Shown here: piece by piece, positions 45,284 through 55,186 of the stretch | Position numbering within the stretch: position 1 is the stretch's first letter | Layout: every line of letters starts with the position of its first letter | NCBI RefSeq assembly: GCF_009746715.1 | Contig: NZ_VRKW01000002.1 | Location: forward strand, 496,001 to 560,000 | Source: Ketobacter sp. MCCC 1A13808 | GTDB lineage: Bacteria; Pseudomonadota; Gammaproteobacteria; Pseudomonadales; Ketobacteraceae | Length of the DNA: 64,000 nt | Reading direction: 5' to 3' | Made by a program: the position numbers and the translations under genes | The notes under the pieces: generated by a model | Databases searched by the model: none | Told to the model about the DNA's origin: nothing | Seen by the model: only the letters and a program-made list of their open reading frames with translations

Positions 45284-46204
45284 TTAGATGTAACTGATCC
45301 ACTCAGAATGCTTGTCTACCCTTCCCATAACATGATCAAAATAGAGCGATTGCAATTGCTGGGTGATCGGGCCGCGCTTACCGGTACCAATGATACGACC
45401 GTCCAGCTGTTGAATCGGTAATACTTCAGCGGCGGTACCCGTGAAGAACGCCTCGTCCGCTACATAGACTTCATCGCGGGTAATGCGTTTTTCTATCACT
45501 TCGTAACCCAGCTCCTGGGCCAGCGTAATCACAGTGTCACGGGTGATGCCGTCGAGACAGGAGGTTAATTCCGGCGTATATAACTTACCTTTATACACCA
45601 CGAACACATTCTCACCGCTGCCTTCTGCAACATAGCCTTCTGGATCCAGTAGAAGCGCTTCTTCGGCACCGCAGGAAAGGGCTTCGTTAAGTGCCAACAT
45701 GGAGTTGATGTAGTTGCCGTTGGCTTTTGCCTTACACATCGTGATGTTGACATGATGACGGGTATAGGAAGAAGTACGCACCTTGATGCCGACCTCTTTG
45801 GCCTCCGGTGACATATAAGAGGGCCACTCCCAGGCAGCAACAATCATATGTACGTTCAGGTTAGTGGCCCGTAAACCCATCCCTTCTGATCCGTAAAACA
45901 CCATTGGACGAAGATAGGCATGGGGCAGGTTGTTTTCGCGCACGGCCGCCAGCTGGGCTTCGTTGACCTGTTCCTTGGTGAACGGGATCTTCATATTCAT
46001 GATATGCGCAGAGCGGAATAAGCGGTCTGTGTGATCCTGCAGCCGGAAAATACCAGGGCCGTTGACGGTTTCGTATGCACGGACACCTTCAAAAACGCCC
46101 ATGCCATAGTGCAGAGTGTGAGTCAGCACGTGGACCTTGGCATCACGCCAGGGGATCATTTCACCATCAAACCAAATCAGACCGTCACGGTCGGCCATGG
46201 ACAT
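45284..46204 (-). CDS. ilvE: Branched-chain amino acid aminotransferase
   Basis: A 306-residue class IV aminotransferase that moves amino groups between glutamate and the keto acids of leucine, isoleucine and valine. It opens 'DRDGLIWFDGEMIPWRDAK' and 'THTLHYGMGVFEGVRAYET'; the PLP lysine lies in 'CKAKANGNYINSMLALNEA', followed by 'GYVAEGSGENVFVV' and 'DEAFFTGTAAEVLPIQQLDG'. Length and motifs match E. coli IlvE. ATG 46204 follows AAGGAG by 9 bases; GTG 46207 and ATG 46198 are close alternatives. It lies next to glnE in the same direction, as in Pseudomonas, and just upstream of the ELM1-like gene. Confidence 0.95.
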   Translation of the reverse strand: MSMADRDGLIWFDGEMIPWRDAKVHVLTHTLHYGMGVFEGVRAYETVNGPGIFRLQDHTDRLFRSAHIMNMKIPFTKEQVNEAQLAAVRENNLPHAYLRPMVFYGSEGMGLRATNLNVHMIVAAWEWPSYMSPEAKEVGIKVRTSSYTRHHVNITMCKAKANGNYINSMLALNEALSCGAEEALLLDPEGYVAEGSGENVFVVYKGKLYTPELTSCLDGITRDTVITLAQELGYEVIEKRITRDEVYVADEAFFTGTAAEVLPIQQLDGRIIGTGKRGPITQQLQSLYFDHVMGRVDKHSEWISYI

Positions 46205-46277
46205 CACTCAATTCTCCTTCGCAGGTTTGTCAACTGGAGCCCTGTTGGGGGCCCCGAAAACGGGGAACTATACCATA

Positions 46278-49193
46278 TTAGCTCAGGGTTTCACGCCAGA
46301 TTTGCCGTACTTGGCGACGTTCTTCGACAAATCGCTCGGCGCTCACTTTGGCGCGGCTATTTTGCAGCGCCAAAACGTGGGTTTGGCTACGATATTGTAG
46401 ATAGGCGTTCTGCAGTTGTGCCACCTGCTGCTGACTCAACTTGCCCTGCTCCAGTGCACTGTCCAGAATACGCATGTTGTCCGTCCAGCGCCCCATCTGC
46501 GGGTGCTCACGGGTCCAGCGTAAAGCCAGATACTGGGCCAGAAACTCAATATCGACAATGCCGCCCGGATCCTGTTTTAAGTCGAACTGATTATCCTTGC
46601 CGAATCGCGCCTCGTTGAGCTCAAGATCCTTATAAGTGCTGAGATGACCAAGCATTTTCTCACGCATTTCAACGACTTCCTGCTGCAGTTTAACGGCATC
46701 CCGGCGATGGGCGAGAACCCCCAGGCGCAGCGCATTGTATTTCTCCTGCAGGCGCGGGCACCCTGCCACGACCCTGGAACGAACCAACGCCTGGTGCTCC
46801 CAGTTCCAGGCCTGCTTTTTCTGGTATTCCTCAAATGCTTTCAGCGAGCTGACCAACAAGCCCGCATTGCCAGAGGGGCGCAAGCGCATATCCGTCTCGT
46901 AAAGCGACCCCGACGCCATTTTAGACGTCAGAATGTGGATAATCCGCTGCCCGAGCCGGGTAAAGAACACACTGTTGTCGATGCTCTTTTCGCCATCAGT
47001 AGCCCCTTCACTGGATCCGTCATGAACGAAAACCAGGTCCAGATCCGATTGATAGCTGAGTTCGATGCCGCCCACTTTACCGTAGCCGACAATAATGAAA
47101 TCCGGATTGCAGGGCTCCCCGTTATCCCGCGTCGGGCAACCGTGTTTTTCCACCATTTGCCGCCAAGCCAGCTCCATAACGGCCTGGAGCAGGATCTCGG
47201 CCAGCCAGGTTAAGTAATCACTTACTTTCATGATGGGCAGCGTTTCTGCTAATTCCGAAGCCGCCACCCGCAGCACATGGGCCAATTTAAACTGGCGCAG
47301 AGCATCCATTTGCCGCTCCAGGTCGTCCTCGGGGATGCGCAACAGTGTTTGCCTCAGCTCATGCTGCAGGGTGTCCTTATCCGGGGGAGACAATAACGTG
47401 GACTCGTTGAGCAACGTGTCCAGCAACAAAGGATAACGGGCAATGGTGTCGGCCACCCAAGGGCTGGCGCCAAATAGCATCGCCAGACGATCCAGTGAAG
47501 CCGGGTTTTCTGCCAATAACGCGATATAAGCAGAACGCCGGGTAATAGACTCCAGCAATCGCAACACCCGCTCCAGCGTCAAGCCGGGACAGGCCTGTTG
47601 GGCGCAGGCGTTAATTAACATGGGCATCAAGCGGTCCAGACGCTCACGAGCCACCGCTTGCATATGGGAGACCGAACGACTGTTTTTAAACTCCGTCAAT
47701 AAATGCAATGCCGCCAACGGCTCATCAAAGCCCAGATCGGTTAGGTCCTCTGATGCTTCCTGCTCTGTCTGTTCGGTAACCCAGACGGCGACGGCCTGGT
47801 CCAACACTTCCACTTCATCCTGATCCTGGGGCACGGCAATCACGCTGTCGAAATGGGTGCGGACCCGGGTGCGCACCTTTTTCAGATCGGCATAGAAACT
47901 ATCCCAATCCGGATACCCCAGCCCCAACGCGATGCGCAACCGATCTTCTATACTATCCGGCAAGACCTGGGTCTGACGATCATGCAGGGCCTGAATTCGG
48001 TGTTCCACATTACGTAAAAACACATAATCTTCACTTAAGGATTGCACTACATTGGCGGGCAATAATTCAAGATCCCGGATTATCCCCATCACCTGCAACA
48101 AATTTCGCTGCTGTAAATCCACATCCTGCCCACCGCGGATCAGTTGAAAAATCTGCGCTATAAATTCAATTTCACGGATGCCGCCCGCGCCGGTTTTTAC
48201 ATTTTCTTCATTGCCCCGCCGTAACACTTCCTGATTAATCAGCTTTTTTAATTCACGCAAAGATTCTATGACACCAAAATCCACATAACGACGATACACA
48301 AACGGTTTGAGCAATTTCAACAGCCGGTCACCGTCCCCGTTATCCTGCCCTATAGCGCGAGCCTTGATCATAGCGTAGCGTTCCCATTCGCGGCCCTGCT
48401 CTTCGTAATAACGCTCCATCGCACGAAAACTCAATGCCAGTGCTCCGCTACTGCCGTATGGCCGCAGGCGCATATCGACCCGGAATACAAACCCATGTGC
48501 GGTATTTTCATCTAACGCTTTTATTAGCTTTTGCCCGACACGCATAAAAAAGTCACGGTGCTCCAGGGACTTCCGGCCACCGCGGGTTTCACCGTCACGC
48601 GCATAGGCAAAAATCAGATCAATGTCCGATGATAAATTCAGCTCCCCGGCACCCAGCTTACCCATACCGATAACCACCAGTGGTAGTACCCGCTCCGTTG
48701 TTTTGAAATAGGCGGCGCCCCATTGCGGCTGAACAAACTGATAGATTTTGCATAAGGCTTGTTCGATACAGGCATCCGCCAGATGACTCAGGTCGGAAGC
48801 CGTTTCTGCAAACTCGGCCAGACCGGTGACATCGCGCCAAATAATGCGCACCATTTCGCGACGACGGTATTCTCGCAGGACGACTGACAAAGCCGGCTCG
48901 TCCATAACCGCGCTTAACTTTCCCTGCAATCGGTGGTTATACGCAGAGGCACTGATACGGGAGTTCAAATCACCACTGTCCGACAAATCAAAAAGCAAAT
49001 CCGGAAAACGCTGCAACTGATCCGCTACATAATCACTGGCGAGAAAAACCGTAACGAGCTGCTGCTTTAATTTCTCGTCAAGCCCATCAAAACGGGCTTG
49101 CAAACCCGCTTCGTTGAGCGCCTCCTGGAAACGATCAAGAGCGATTTGCAGAGATTGCTGAATTGATTCTGGAAATTGATTGTCGGAAAGCAT
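46278..49193 (-). CDS. glnE: Bifunctional glutamine synthetase adenylyltransferase/deadenylase
   Basis: A 971-residue GlnE, which switches glutamine synthetase off and on by adding or removing AMP at a tyrosine. Two nucleotidyltransferase domains are seen: the N-terminal deadenylase has 'IGMGKLGAGELNLSSDIDL' then IF, and the C-terminal adenylyltransferase has 'GYGKVGGIELSYQSDLDLVF'. Each is followed by a helical domain ('GGIREIEFIAQIFQLIRGG', 'PGGIVDIEFLAQYLALRW'). The length is near the E. coli protein (about 946). ATG 49193 is favoured by AGGA 6 bases upstream; ATG 49208 is possible. It links to PII signalling and so to the nitrogen genes elsewhere in the window. Confidence 0.95.
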   Translation of the reverse strand: MLSDNQFPESIQQSLQIALDRFQEALNEAGLQARFDGLDEKLKQQLVTVFLASDYVADQLQRFPDLLFDLSDSGDLNSRISASAYNHRLQGKLSAVMDEPALSVVLREYRRREMVRIIWRDVTGLAEFAETASDLSHLADACIEQALCKIYQFVQPQWGAAYFKTTERVLPLVVIGMGKLGAGELNLSSDIDLIFAYARDGETRGGRKSLEHRDFFMRVGQKLIKALDENTAHGFVFRVDMRLRPYGSSGALALSFRAMERYYEEQGREWERYAMIKARAIGQDNGDGDRLLKLLKPFVYRRYVDFGVIESLRELKKLINQEVLRRGNEENVKTGAGGIREIEFIAQIFQLIRGGQDVDLQQRNLLQVMGIIRDLELLPANVVQSLSEDYVFLRNVEHRIQALHDRQTQVLPDSIEDRLRIALGLGYPDWDSFYADLKKVRTRVRTHFDSVIAVPQDQDEVEVLDQAVAVWVTEQTEQEASEDLTDLGFDEPLAALHLLTEFKNSRSVSHMQAVARERLDRLMPMLINACAQQACPGLTLERVLRLLESITRRSAYIALLAENPASLDRLAMLFGASPWVADTIARYPLLLDTLLNESTLLSPPDKDTLQHELRQTLLRIPEDDLERQMDALRQFKLAHVLRVAASELAETLPIMKVSDYLTWLAEILLQAVMELAWRQMVEKHGCPTRDNGEPCNPDFIIVGYGKVGGIELSYQSDLDLVFVHDGSSEGATDGEKSIDNSVFFTRLGQRIIHILTSKMASGSLYETDMRLRPSGNAGLLVSSLKAFEEYQKKQAWNWEHQALVRSRVVAGCPRLQEKYNALRLGVLAHRRDAVKLQQEVVEMREKMLGHLSTYKDLELNEARFGKDNQFDLKQDPGGIVDIEFLAQYLALRWTREHPQMGRWTDNMRILDSALEQGKLSQQQVAQLQNAYLQYRSQTHVLALQNSRAKVSAERFVEERRQVRQIWRETLS

Positions 49194-49250
49194 GGCAGTC
49201 CTCAGCATCGGTTATGAAGACGCATACGATAACATACCGCTGGCTACCTG

Positions 49251-51020
49251 CTATGGCATTGCGCATTGCTCTGAATTCATTTTCAATTCGATCGCTGCGC
49301 CCTTTGCGGGTAAACGGCACGGTGCAACCGACCCACCGTGCCAATGTGCAAACCGGTAAAGATCGCTGTTTAAGGGCTTGGCAAACTGGAACCGGGCCTG
49401 GGTCGGCACACCCTCATCCACCGCCATCACGGTGACAATCATGCCGTCAAGCTGCACCGAGTCACCAACGGAAAACGGCGCTTGCGGACCACGCAAAACC
49501 CCTTCTTGCTGGGCGTCGTACAACCCCTCCGCCGACTCGATATCCAGCGTATGCTGGTTCAACACAGATACCTTCAGGGAACGGGTACCAGAGGCCAGCA
49601 ACCAGGTTTTAGCCGTCACAGGTAGTTCTTCGTATAAGCGGATACCGTTAATATAACCACCCGCACTGGAAAGCGGCGGATTTATCAGTATCGGTGTCGC
49701 ACCTTGGGGCAGATCCTGCAGGTTCCAGGACACCGCTCCGTTATTCAAAAAATTGTCCCCCATCAGACGCATAGAAACGATTTCCAATGGTAATAACAGC
49801 GACGACAGCCCCAGGTTCAACACCATCAGCAATACCGCCACAATCCCGGTGGCCGCTCCGGCCAATCCGCTACGGCGCAACTTCCCGTTACGCCAAGCGA
49901 CAAACAATAAACCGAGAAAGCCGGCAGCACCAACGCTGGCAGCAATTAACAGACGCGAATGTGGCACCGTGCTGGCGACCGGGATCAAACACAACAACGA
50001 ACCACACAACCAGAACCGGGCCCGCCGGTCAGACTTCAATAACGGCCACGCGACCCAGATTACTAACAAGAACAATGCCAGATAGACCCAAATCCGATAG
50101 GCGGGTAAAGCAGACCCCAGCTCAGGCGGCACCACCAAAAACAAACCGCCCACCAACACCAGAACCCGTTGGGTCAGCATCTCCAAAAACAGAATCGGCG
50201 TACTCAATGGGTCAAGATAATGGCCTGAACCGCTGGCACCATACCCCAGAATCGCGCGGATACTTAGCCAGGCCAACCCGACCACCGCATAAGGAACCAG
50301 TGAATAAAAGCGCGAGCGCCAATCACCTTTGTCGTAGAACAGCGCATAAGAAAGCAAATAGGCCCCGGCGGTAACCGCCATCTCGCCACACAGCAAACCC
50401 AACACCAACAACAAACAGGAACGTAAACTTATTGCAGACTGATCGTACTCCCGCCATCGATGATGGGATGCGATCGCCAGTATCACGAATATCACCGCCA
50501 AAACCGAATTCCGGTTTGCTAACCAGCCCGCCGGCACACCGTGGGAATAGGATAATGCAAATAGGAACGAAGCCCATAACCAGGCTGAGGTCTCGCCCTG
50601 TATTTTTTTGAATAATTGAAAACACAGCCACAACATGATGCCGAAATAGATCAGGCTTTGCAGATGCATCAACATCGGCGTCTGTGGCCACAATGAGTAA
50701 TCCAGACCGTGGGTTAATTCAGTCAGGGGGCGCCAAAACGCGTATTCCACCTGCGGATACGTCCACCAGGGCACCAAGCCAAGATTCATCATGTCCACGA
50801 CCCGCGCCGGATCGCCGTCGAGAAAACTGAACAGCCCATACGGGCTGGCCGGACTGAGCGTTTGCAACACCTGGCTGCGCTGGGTTACCAACCCCCAATG
50901 GAAATAATCGTCCAGCTGCAGCCCCACCCACAAGCAGGGCAACGCCAATAACATGCCTAATACCAGAGCCCACCATATGGTCTTACTTTGCGGTTCTTGG
51001 CCGGTGTTGTTTGCGCCCAT
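49251..51020 (-). CDS. Multi-pass membrane protein, GT-C glycosyltransferase-like
   Basis: A 589-residue protein with about eleven hydrophobic segments and a C-terminal soluble part (about 430-589). The layout fits a GT-C-type lipid-linked sugar transferase: 'LQLDDYFHWGLVTQ' in the first loop carries an Asp-Asp pair where such enzymes have catalytic Asp/Glu, and 'VPAGWLANRNSVLAVIFV' follows. No specific family could be named. ATG 51020 or GTG 51029 (sharing a base with the stop of the acyltransferase gene) could start it. It is the second gene after the OafA-type acyltransferase, so both likely modify one surface molecule. Confidence 0.65.
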   Translation of the reverse strand: MGANNTGQEPQSKTIWWALVLGMLLALPCLWVGLQLDDYFHWGLVTQRSQVLQTLSPASPYGLFSFLDGDPARVVDMMNLGLVPWWTYPQVEYAFWRPLTELTHGLDYSLWPQTPMLMHLQSLIYFGIMLWLCFQLFKKIQGETSAWLWASFLFALSYSHGVPAGWLANRNSVLAVIFVILAIASHHRWREYDQSAISLRSCLLLVLGLLCGEMAVTAGAYLLSYALFYDKGDWRSRFYSLVPYAVVGLAWLSIRAILGYGASGSGHYLDPLSTPILFLEMLTQRVLVLVGGLFLVVPPELGSALPAYRIWVYLALFLLVIWVAWPLLKSDRRARFWLCGSLLCLIPVASTVPHSRLLIAASVGAAGFLGLLFVAWRNGKLRRSGLAGAATGIVAVLLMVLNLGLSSLLLPLEIVSMRLMGDNFLNNGAVSWNLQDLPQGATPILINPPLSSAGGYINGIRLYEELPVTAKTWLLASGTRSLKVSVLNQHTLDIESAEGLYDAQQEGVLRGPQAPFSVGDSVQLDGMIVTVMAVDEGVPTQARFQFAKPLNSDLYRFAHWHGGSVAPCRLPAKGAAIELKMNSEQCAMP

Positions 51021-51028
51021 AATATTCA

Positions 51029-52279
51029 CTATTTACGTAAGTTCATGAGGGGTTTTTCAACCAACAGATAAATAACCAGGGCGCCCATGATCGTAATCAC
51101 GGTGCTGTACAGACAGATCAAACTCATGGCCTGCCAATGGGTGTAATCGTAGCGTTCAGGGTATTTATCCATGGCCTGCATACCCAACTGGACCAATATA
51201 ACAATCGGAAAAACATGCAACAGATACATTGAATAAGAGAGTTGTGCAATGGGATACCAAAGACGGTTGGAAAAGATTAAATTCAGAAACCGGCTCAGAT
51301 AACCGTGCTCGATACAGACCAACGCCAAGTAGGCGATGGAGGCACTGAAAACGTTGCGGCTAAACGTTTGGTAGAAAATCATCAGCGTCTGCTGATCGTC
51401 GAATTGCCTGCCCAGCACCGGCAGCCACATAAGTAAAATGACGCAAGCAAAGCTGGTGAATTCAAACACTTTTCCCCATCCCGAATTCAGAAAGCGCCGC
51501 AGCGCCTGCTCGTGATGATAATAATAAAATGCCGCGATGCAACCGCATAAAAGAGCACCAAACCGGGTATACAAATTATCGTAGAGCACACTGAAATGAT
51601 ACGCATGATAGGCCTCATCCATCACAATACGACTACCGGGTAAAGTTCGCAGCTGCTCATCTGAAATGATGATGGCAAAGCGGATCAAGCAGGACGCCGC
51701 CAGTAAAACCCATAACCAGAACAGAGGCCGGGTGGTATACCGAACCAAAATCAGCAACAAGACCGGATAAATCAGATAAAACTGTTCTTCAATGGCCAGC
51801 GACCAGGTCCAGTTCATGGCCTGATCGTCGTAGGGAAGAAAATTATTCACATAGAGCAGGTTGGCCCAGATGTTTTGCACATTGGGCAAACCGTAAGCCA
51901 CGTACAACGCGATCAAAACCCAATAAGCGGGACTTAACCGCATGAAGCGTCGCAGATAAAAATTACCGAAACGTATACCGCCGGTTTTATCCAGTTGCCT
52001 TAACAAAATTCCGGTAATCAAAAAGCCACTGATGACAAAAAAAATGTCTACGCCTTTATCGCTGTTCCATGCCCAGGCCGACCAAGTGCTCTCCTCAATC
52101 AGATCAATCATTTCCACATGCGGGCTCTGGAAAGCGTAAATAGCAAAAGTATGAAACACGAGAATCATTAGCATGGATAGGGCACGAAACCCGTCCAGTA
52201 CTGCAAAGTGCTCATTGGGCCTTACAAACAATTGCTTTAAATTACCAATCGGTGAAAACGCCGACAAAAAACTGCTCAT
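51029..52279 (-). CDS. OafA-type membrane acyltransferase (acyltransferase 3)
   Basis: A 416-residue protein with about ten membrane helices. Acyltransferase-3 signatures: 'AVLDGFRALSMLMILVFHTF' (with the R-A and H-x residues), 'GVDIFFVISGFLITGILLR', 'FGNFYLRRFMRLSPAYW' and the C-terminal 'LSYSMYLLHVFPIVILVQLG'. It moves an acetyl or other acyl group onto a surface sugar across the inner membrane. ATG 52279 (MSSFLS) is preceded by AAGAAG; a GTG at 52288 adds three residues. It overlaps or abuts the GT-C-like gene, with which it forms an operon. Confidence 0.88.
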   Translation of the reverse strand: MSSFLSAFSPIGNLKQLFVRPNEHFAVLDGFRALSMLMILVFHTFAIYAFQSPHVEMIDLIEESTWSAWAWNSDKGVDIFFVISGFLITGILLRQLDKTGGIRFGNFYLRRFMRLSPAYWVLIALYVAYGLPNVQNIWANLLYVNNFLPYDDQAMNWTWSLAIEEQFYLIYPVLLLILVRYTTRPLFWLWVLLAASCLIRFAIIISDEQLRTLPGSRIVMDEAYHAYHFSVLYDNLYTRFGALLCGCIAAFYYYHHEQALRRFLNSGWGKVFEFTSFACVILLMWLPVLGRQFDDQQTLMIFYQTFSRNVFSASIAYLALVCIEHGYLSRFLNLIFSNRLWYPIAQLSYSMYLLHVFPIVILVQLGMQAMDKYPERYDYTHWQAMSLICLYSTVITIMGALVIYLLVEKPLMNLRK

Positions 52280-52492
52280 TTCAATCACTTCTTATTTTTA
52301 TTGCAGACTACGGCACGCTTTAGATCCGGCCAACGATTCAGAACATGGCTTGGAGGCAGATCCAACCGCTAGATTCTCGTCCTGATTTGGCGTCTGTCAC
52401 ATTGGGAGGTCCCATTCTAGCAAGCGTTTACTGCTTAAGGGAATCTAAGTAAGGCAATTTTGGGATGCGGCACAAAAGCCAATAACGGTGAA

Positions 52493-54292
52493 TCAGGATA
52501 AATTGGTTAGGGCAGGCGCGACCCTAAGAACTTCTTCAGGGGTAGTGTGGCCTGCTGCAACCTTTTGGGCACCACTCAGTCGCAAAGTCCGCATGCCCTC
52601 TTTCATTGCCTGCTTGCGGATTTCAGACAGGTCCGCAGAGTGGCTGATCATGTCCTTCAGCTCCTGCGACAAAGGCATCACTTCGTAAATACCCATACGC
52701 CCCATATAACCGGTTTTACGGCATTCAAGACAGCCAACAGGCGCTTTGATTGTCTCCGGCTGCTTGCCTTTCCACGGGTTGATCAGGCTTTCCCATACAT
52801 CTGGGTCTACCTGTGTATCCCGCTTGCAATGGGGGCACAGCGTTCGCACTAAGCGCTGCGCCATAACGCCCAGCATGGTGGCCGCAATCATATAGGGCGG
52901 CACCCCCAGATCCGTTAACCGCACCACCGCCGAAGGCGCATCATTGGTGTGCAAGGTAGAGATCACCAAATGCCCGGTTAACGCCGCCTGGATTGCCATA
53001 TTCGCCGTTTCCAGGTCACGAATCTCCCCCACCATGATGATGTCGGGATCTTGACGTAATAATGCCTTCACCCCGTCAGCAAAGCTCAGGTCAACATTAT
53101 CCATCACCTGCATCTGATTAAATGACGGCTCCACCATTTCAATCGGGTCTTCAATGGTGCACACGTTCACTTCCCGGGTGGCCAGCTGCTTCAGGGAGGA
53201 GTACAAGGTCGTGGTTTTACCCGACCCGGTAGGGCCCGTCACCAGAACAATGCCGTTGGGCTGACTTATCATATTATGCCATCGGGCGTAATCGTCATCG
53301 GTCAACCCCATCTGTTCTGCAGAACGCACCAGCACTTCCGGATCAAAAATCCGCATCACCATTTTTTCGCCAAAAGCCGTGGGTAAGGTGGATAAGCGCA
53401 GCTCCACTTCTTCACCTTCCATACTTTTGGTTTTTAATCGTCCGTCCTGTGGTCGCCGCTTTTCCGCAACATCCATCCGCCCCAGTATTTTAATGCGACT
53501 GGTCACGGCTGCCATAACGGCCGCAGGCAGCTCATATACGTCGTGCAGAACGCCATCAATGCGAAATCGAATATTACCGGTAGTTCGGCGCGGCTCCAGA
53601 TGAATATCACTGGCGCGCTGATCAAATGCGTATTGCAACAGCCAATCCACGATTTTCACGATGTGCTGATCGTTGGCATCGGGTGAAGACAGCTCCCCCA
53701 AATGCAGTAGCTGTTCAAAATTGGTGACGTTGGAGGGCCCTTTGCCGCCGCTGGCCCCTTTTACCGACCGCGCCAGATTATAAAATTCCAGGGTAAAGCG
53801 CTTCAGGTCAGCCGGATTCGCTACCACCCGCTTAATGCGCTTGCCTTTTAATGTTTGTTCCAGCCCCTGTTCCCAATCATTACAATAAGGTTGTCCGCTG
53901 GCAATCGTGACCGTTTCGTCGTCTACCGCTACCGCCAGAATTTCATGTCGCTCAGCAAAGTTGTAGGACATAACCGAGGTGGTCGTGGTGACATCGACTT
54001 TCAACGGATCTATGTAATAGACAGGTTGGTTGCAACGTTTGCTCAGCCATTCGGTTAACCTATCCAAATCGAGCTTCTTGTTCTCGTTTTGCTGGTCATC
54101 CAGGTTGAATTTGGCGACGAACTGCAAAGGGTTCCAGTTCAGCTCACTCTTGTCGCGGCGCTGCCCAGATACAAAGTTCATATCCCGCTCACTGATGCGG
54201 CCGTCTTCCGTAAGCCCGTCCAGCACCCAGCGTGCGTCGATACGGATGTTGGGCTGCAGAAAACTGGCTTTGCCTTTACCTATGCTGGTCAC
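52493..54292 (-). CDS. GspE/PilB-family secretion or pilus ATPase, stand-alone
   Basis: A 599-residue AAA-type traffic ATPase. The N-terminal half (about 1-190) holds a GspE/PilB N-terminal-like domain; the core has Walker A 'LVTGPTGSGKTTTLYSSLK', 'VCTIEDPIEMVEPSFNQMQV', Walker B 'LLRQDPDIIMVGEIRDLET' and the His box 'ALTGHLVISTLHTNDAP'. A zinc-binding four-cysteine site follows in 'CPHCKR' and 'GCLECRKTGYMGRMGIYEVM'. Enzymes like this power type II secretion or type IV pilus assembly, but no gsp or pil gene is near. Start is GTG at 54292, after GGGAAGA; there is no ATG. Confidence 0.88.
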   Translation of the reverse strand: MTSIGKGKASFLQPNIRIDARWVLDGLTEDGRISERDMNFVSGQRRDKSELNWNPLQFVAKFNLDDQQNENKKLDLDRLTEWLSKRCNQPVYYIDPLKVDVTTTTSVMSYNFAERHEILAVAVDDETVTIASGQPYCNDWEQGLEQTLKGKRIKRVVANPADLKRFTLEFYNLARSVKGASGGKGPSNVTNFEQLLHLGELSSPDANDQHIVKIVDWLLQYAFDQRASDIHLEPRRTTGNIRFRIDGVLHDVYELPAAVMAAVTSRIKILGRMDVAEKRRPQDGRLKTKSMEGEEVELRLSTLPTAFGEKMVMRIFDPEVLVRSAEQMGLTDDDYARWHNMISQPNGIVLVTGPTGSGKTTTLYSSLKQLATREVNVCTIEDPIEMVEPSFNQMQVMDNVDLSFADGVKALLRQDPDIIMVGEIRDLETANMAIQAALTGHLVISTLHTNDAPSAVVRLTDLGVPPYMIAATMLGVMAQRLVRTLCPHCKRDTQVDPDVWESLINPWKGKQPETIKAPVGCLECRKTGYMGRMGIYEVMPLSQELKDMISHSADLSEIRKQAMKEGMRTLRLSGAQKVAAGHTTPEEVLRVAPALTNLS

Positions 54293-54471
54293 TGTACTGG
54301 ATTCTTCCCGCTGCGGATAAATGGAGTGAAAAACTGAAAGTTATGGCGTCTTTGAACAATTGTAGACTCAACAGCTTACCTGAACCAATTACGGATTCCA
54401 TATCCGTGACCAAACCATAAAAATCGGGTATCGTTGCGCCCATCAAACTGTTGTAGCGGAAGTAGTTCACC

Positions 54472-54990
54472 ATGGAATCACTGATCGAAAAAGCGCTGTA
54501 CGCCAGCCGTTGGATATTGGCACCGGTTTACCTGGGTTTGAGCTTGCTATTGCTGGTGCTGGCCTTCAAATTTTTCCAGGAATTCATCCATATCGTCCCC
54601 AAATTGCTGGAAATGCCCGAACAAACCCTGATTCTGAAAATCCTCACCATGGTGGACCTGACGCTGGTCGGCAGCCTGGTAGTCATGGTGATGTTCTCCG
54701 GCTACGAAAATTTTGTCTCTAAGATCGACATTGACGAAGGCACGGAGAAATTAACCTGGCTCGGAAAAATGGACGCAGGTTCGCTCAAGCTGAAGCTATC
54801 TGCTTCGATCGTCGCAATATCGGCCATTCACCTCCTGAAAGCCTATATGGAGTTCAACCCGGCCGGAAACGCCTCTGATGAGACCAAAGTGATGTGGCTT
54901 CTGATCCTGCATATGGGATTTGTGGTATCGGCGCTGTGCATGGCGTTGATGGATAAGCTGGAGCGCAAGACCAAGGCGGAACACGGCTGA
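54472..54990 (+). CDS. yqhA: YqhA/UPF0114-family inner-membrane protein
   Basis: A 172-residue protein with four membrane helices. It opens '[20 protein letters not shown]' and has the family signatures '[20 protein letters not shown]' and 'FVSKIDI', then '[19 protein letters not shown]' and the end '[14 protein letters not shown]'. These are the hallmarks of the YqhA (TIGR00645) family, whose role is unknown. It is on the plus strand, divergent from the GspE/PilB-type ATPase; the 179 bases between must hold both promoters. It is followed by a 196-base gap with a GC-rich hairpin-prone stretch and then the MMPL exporter. Confidence 0.88.
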   Translation: MESLIEKALYASRWILAPVYLGLSLLLLVLAFKFFQEFIHIVPKLLEMPEQTLILKILTMVDLTLVGSLVVMVMFSGYENFVSKIDIDEGTEKLTWLGKMDAGSLKLKLSASIVAISAIHLLKAYMEFNPAGNASDETKVMWLLILHMGFVVSALCMALMDKLERKTKAEHG

Positions 54991-55186
54991 AACCAGGCGG
55001 GCCATGGCGGCAGCGGCCACCTTGGGACGGCCCATCTTTTAATTGTCGGAAATGACAAAAATTCCCGTTTATATGATCCTTCTCGCGCTACCCGGCGCAA
55101 TACAAAGTGTATAGTATTAGCTGAATCTCAGAACCCCCGGGTTCCAGTTGCGAGATCCGCTTTTCACCTGCAGTAAGGAACGCGAT

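Noticed and set aside
46240-46270. CCCCG-AAAA-CGGGG hairpin between glnE and ilvE
   Set aside because: Only five pairs and no T tract on either strand; too weak to call a terminator.
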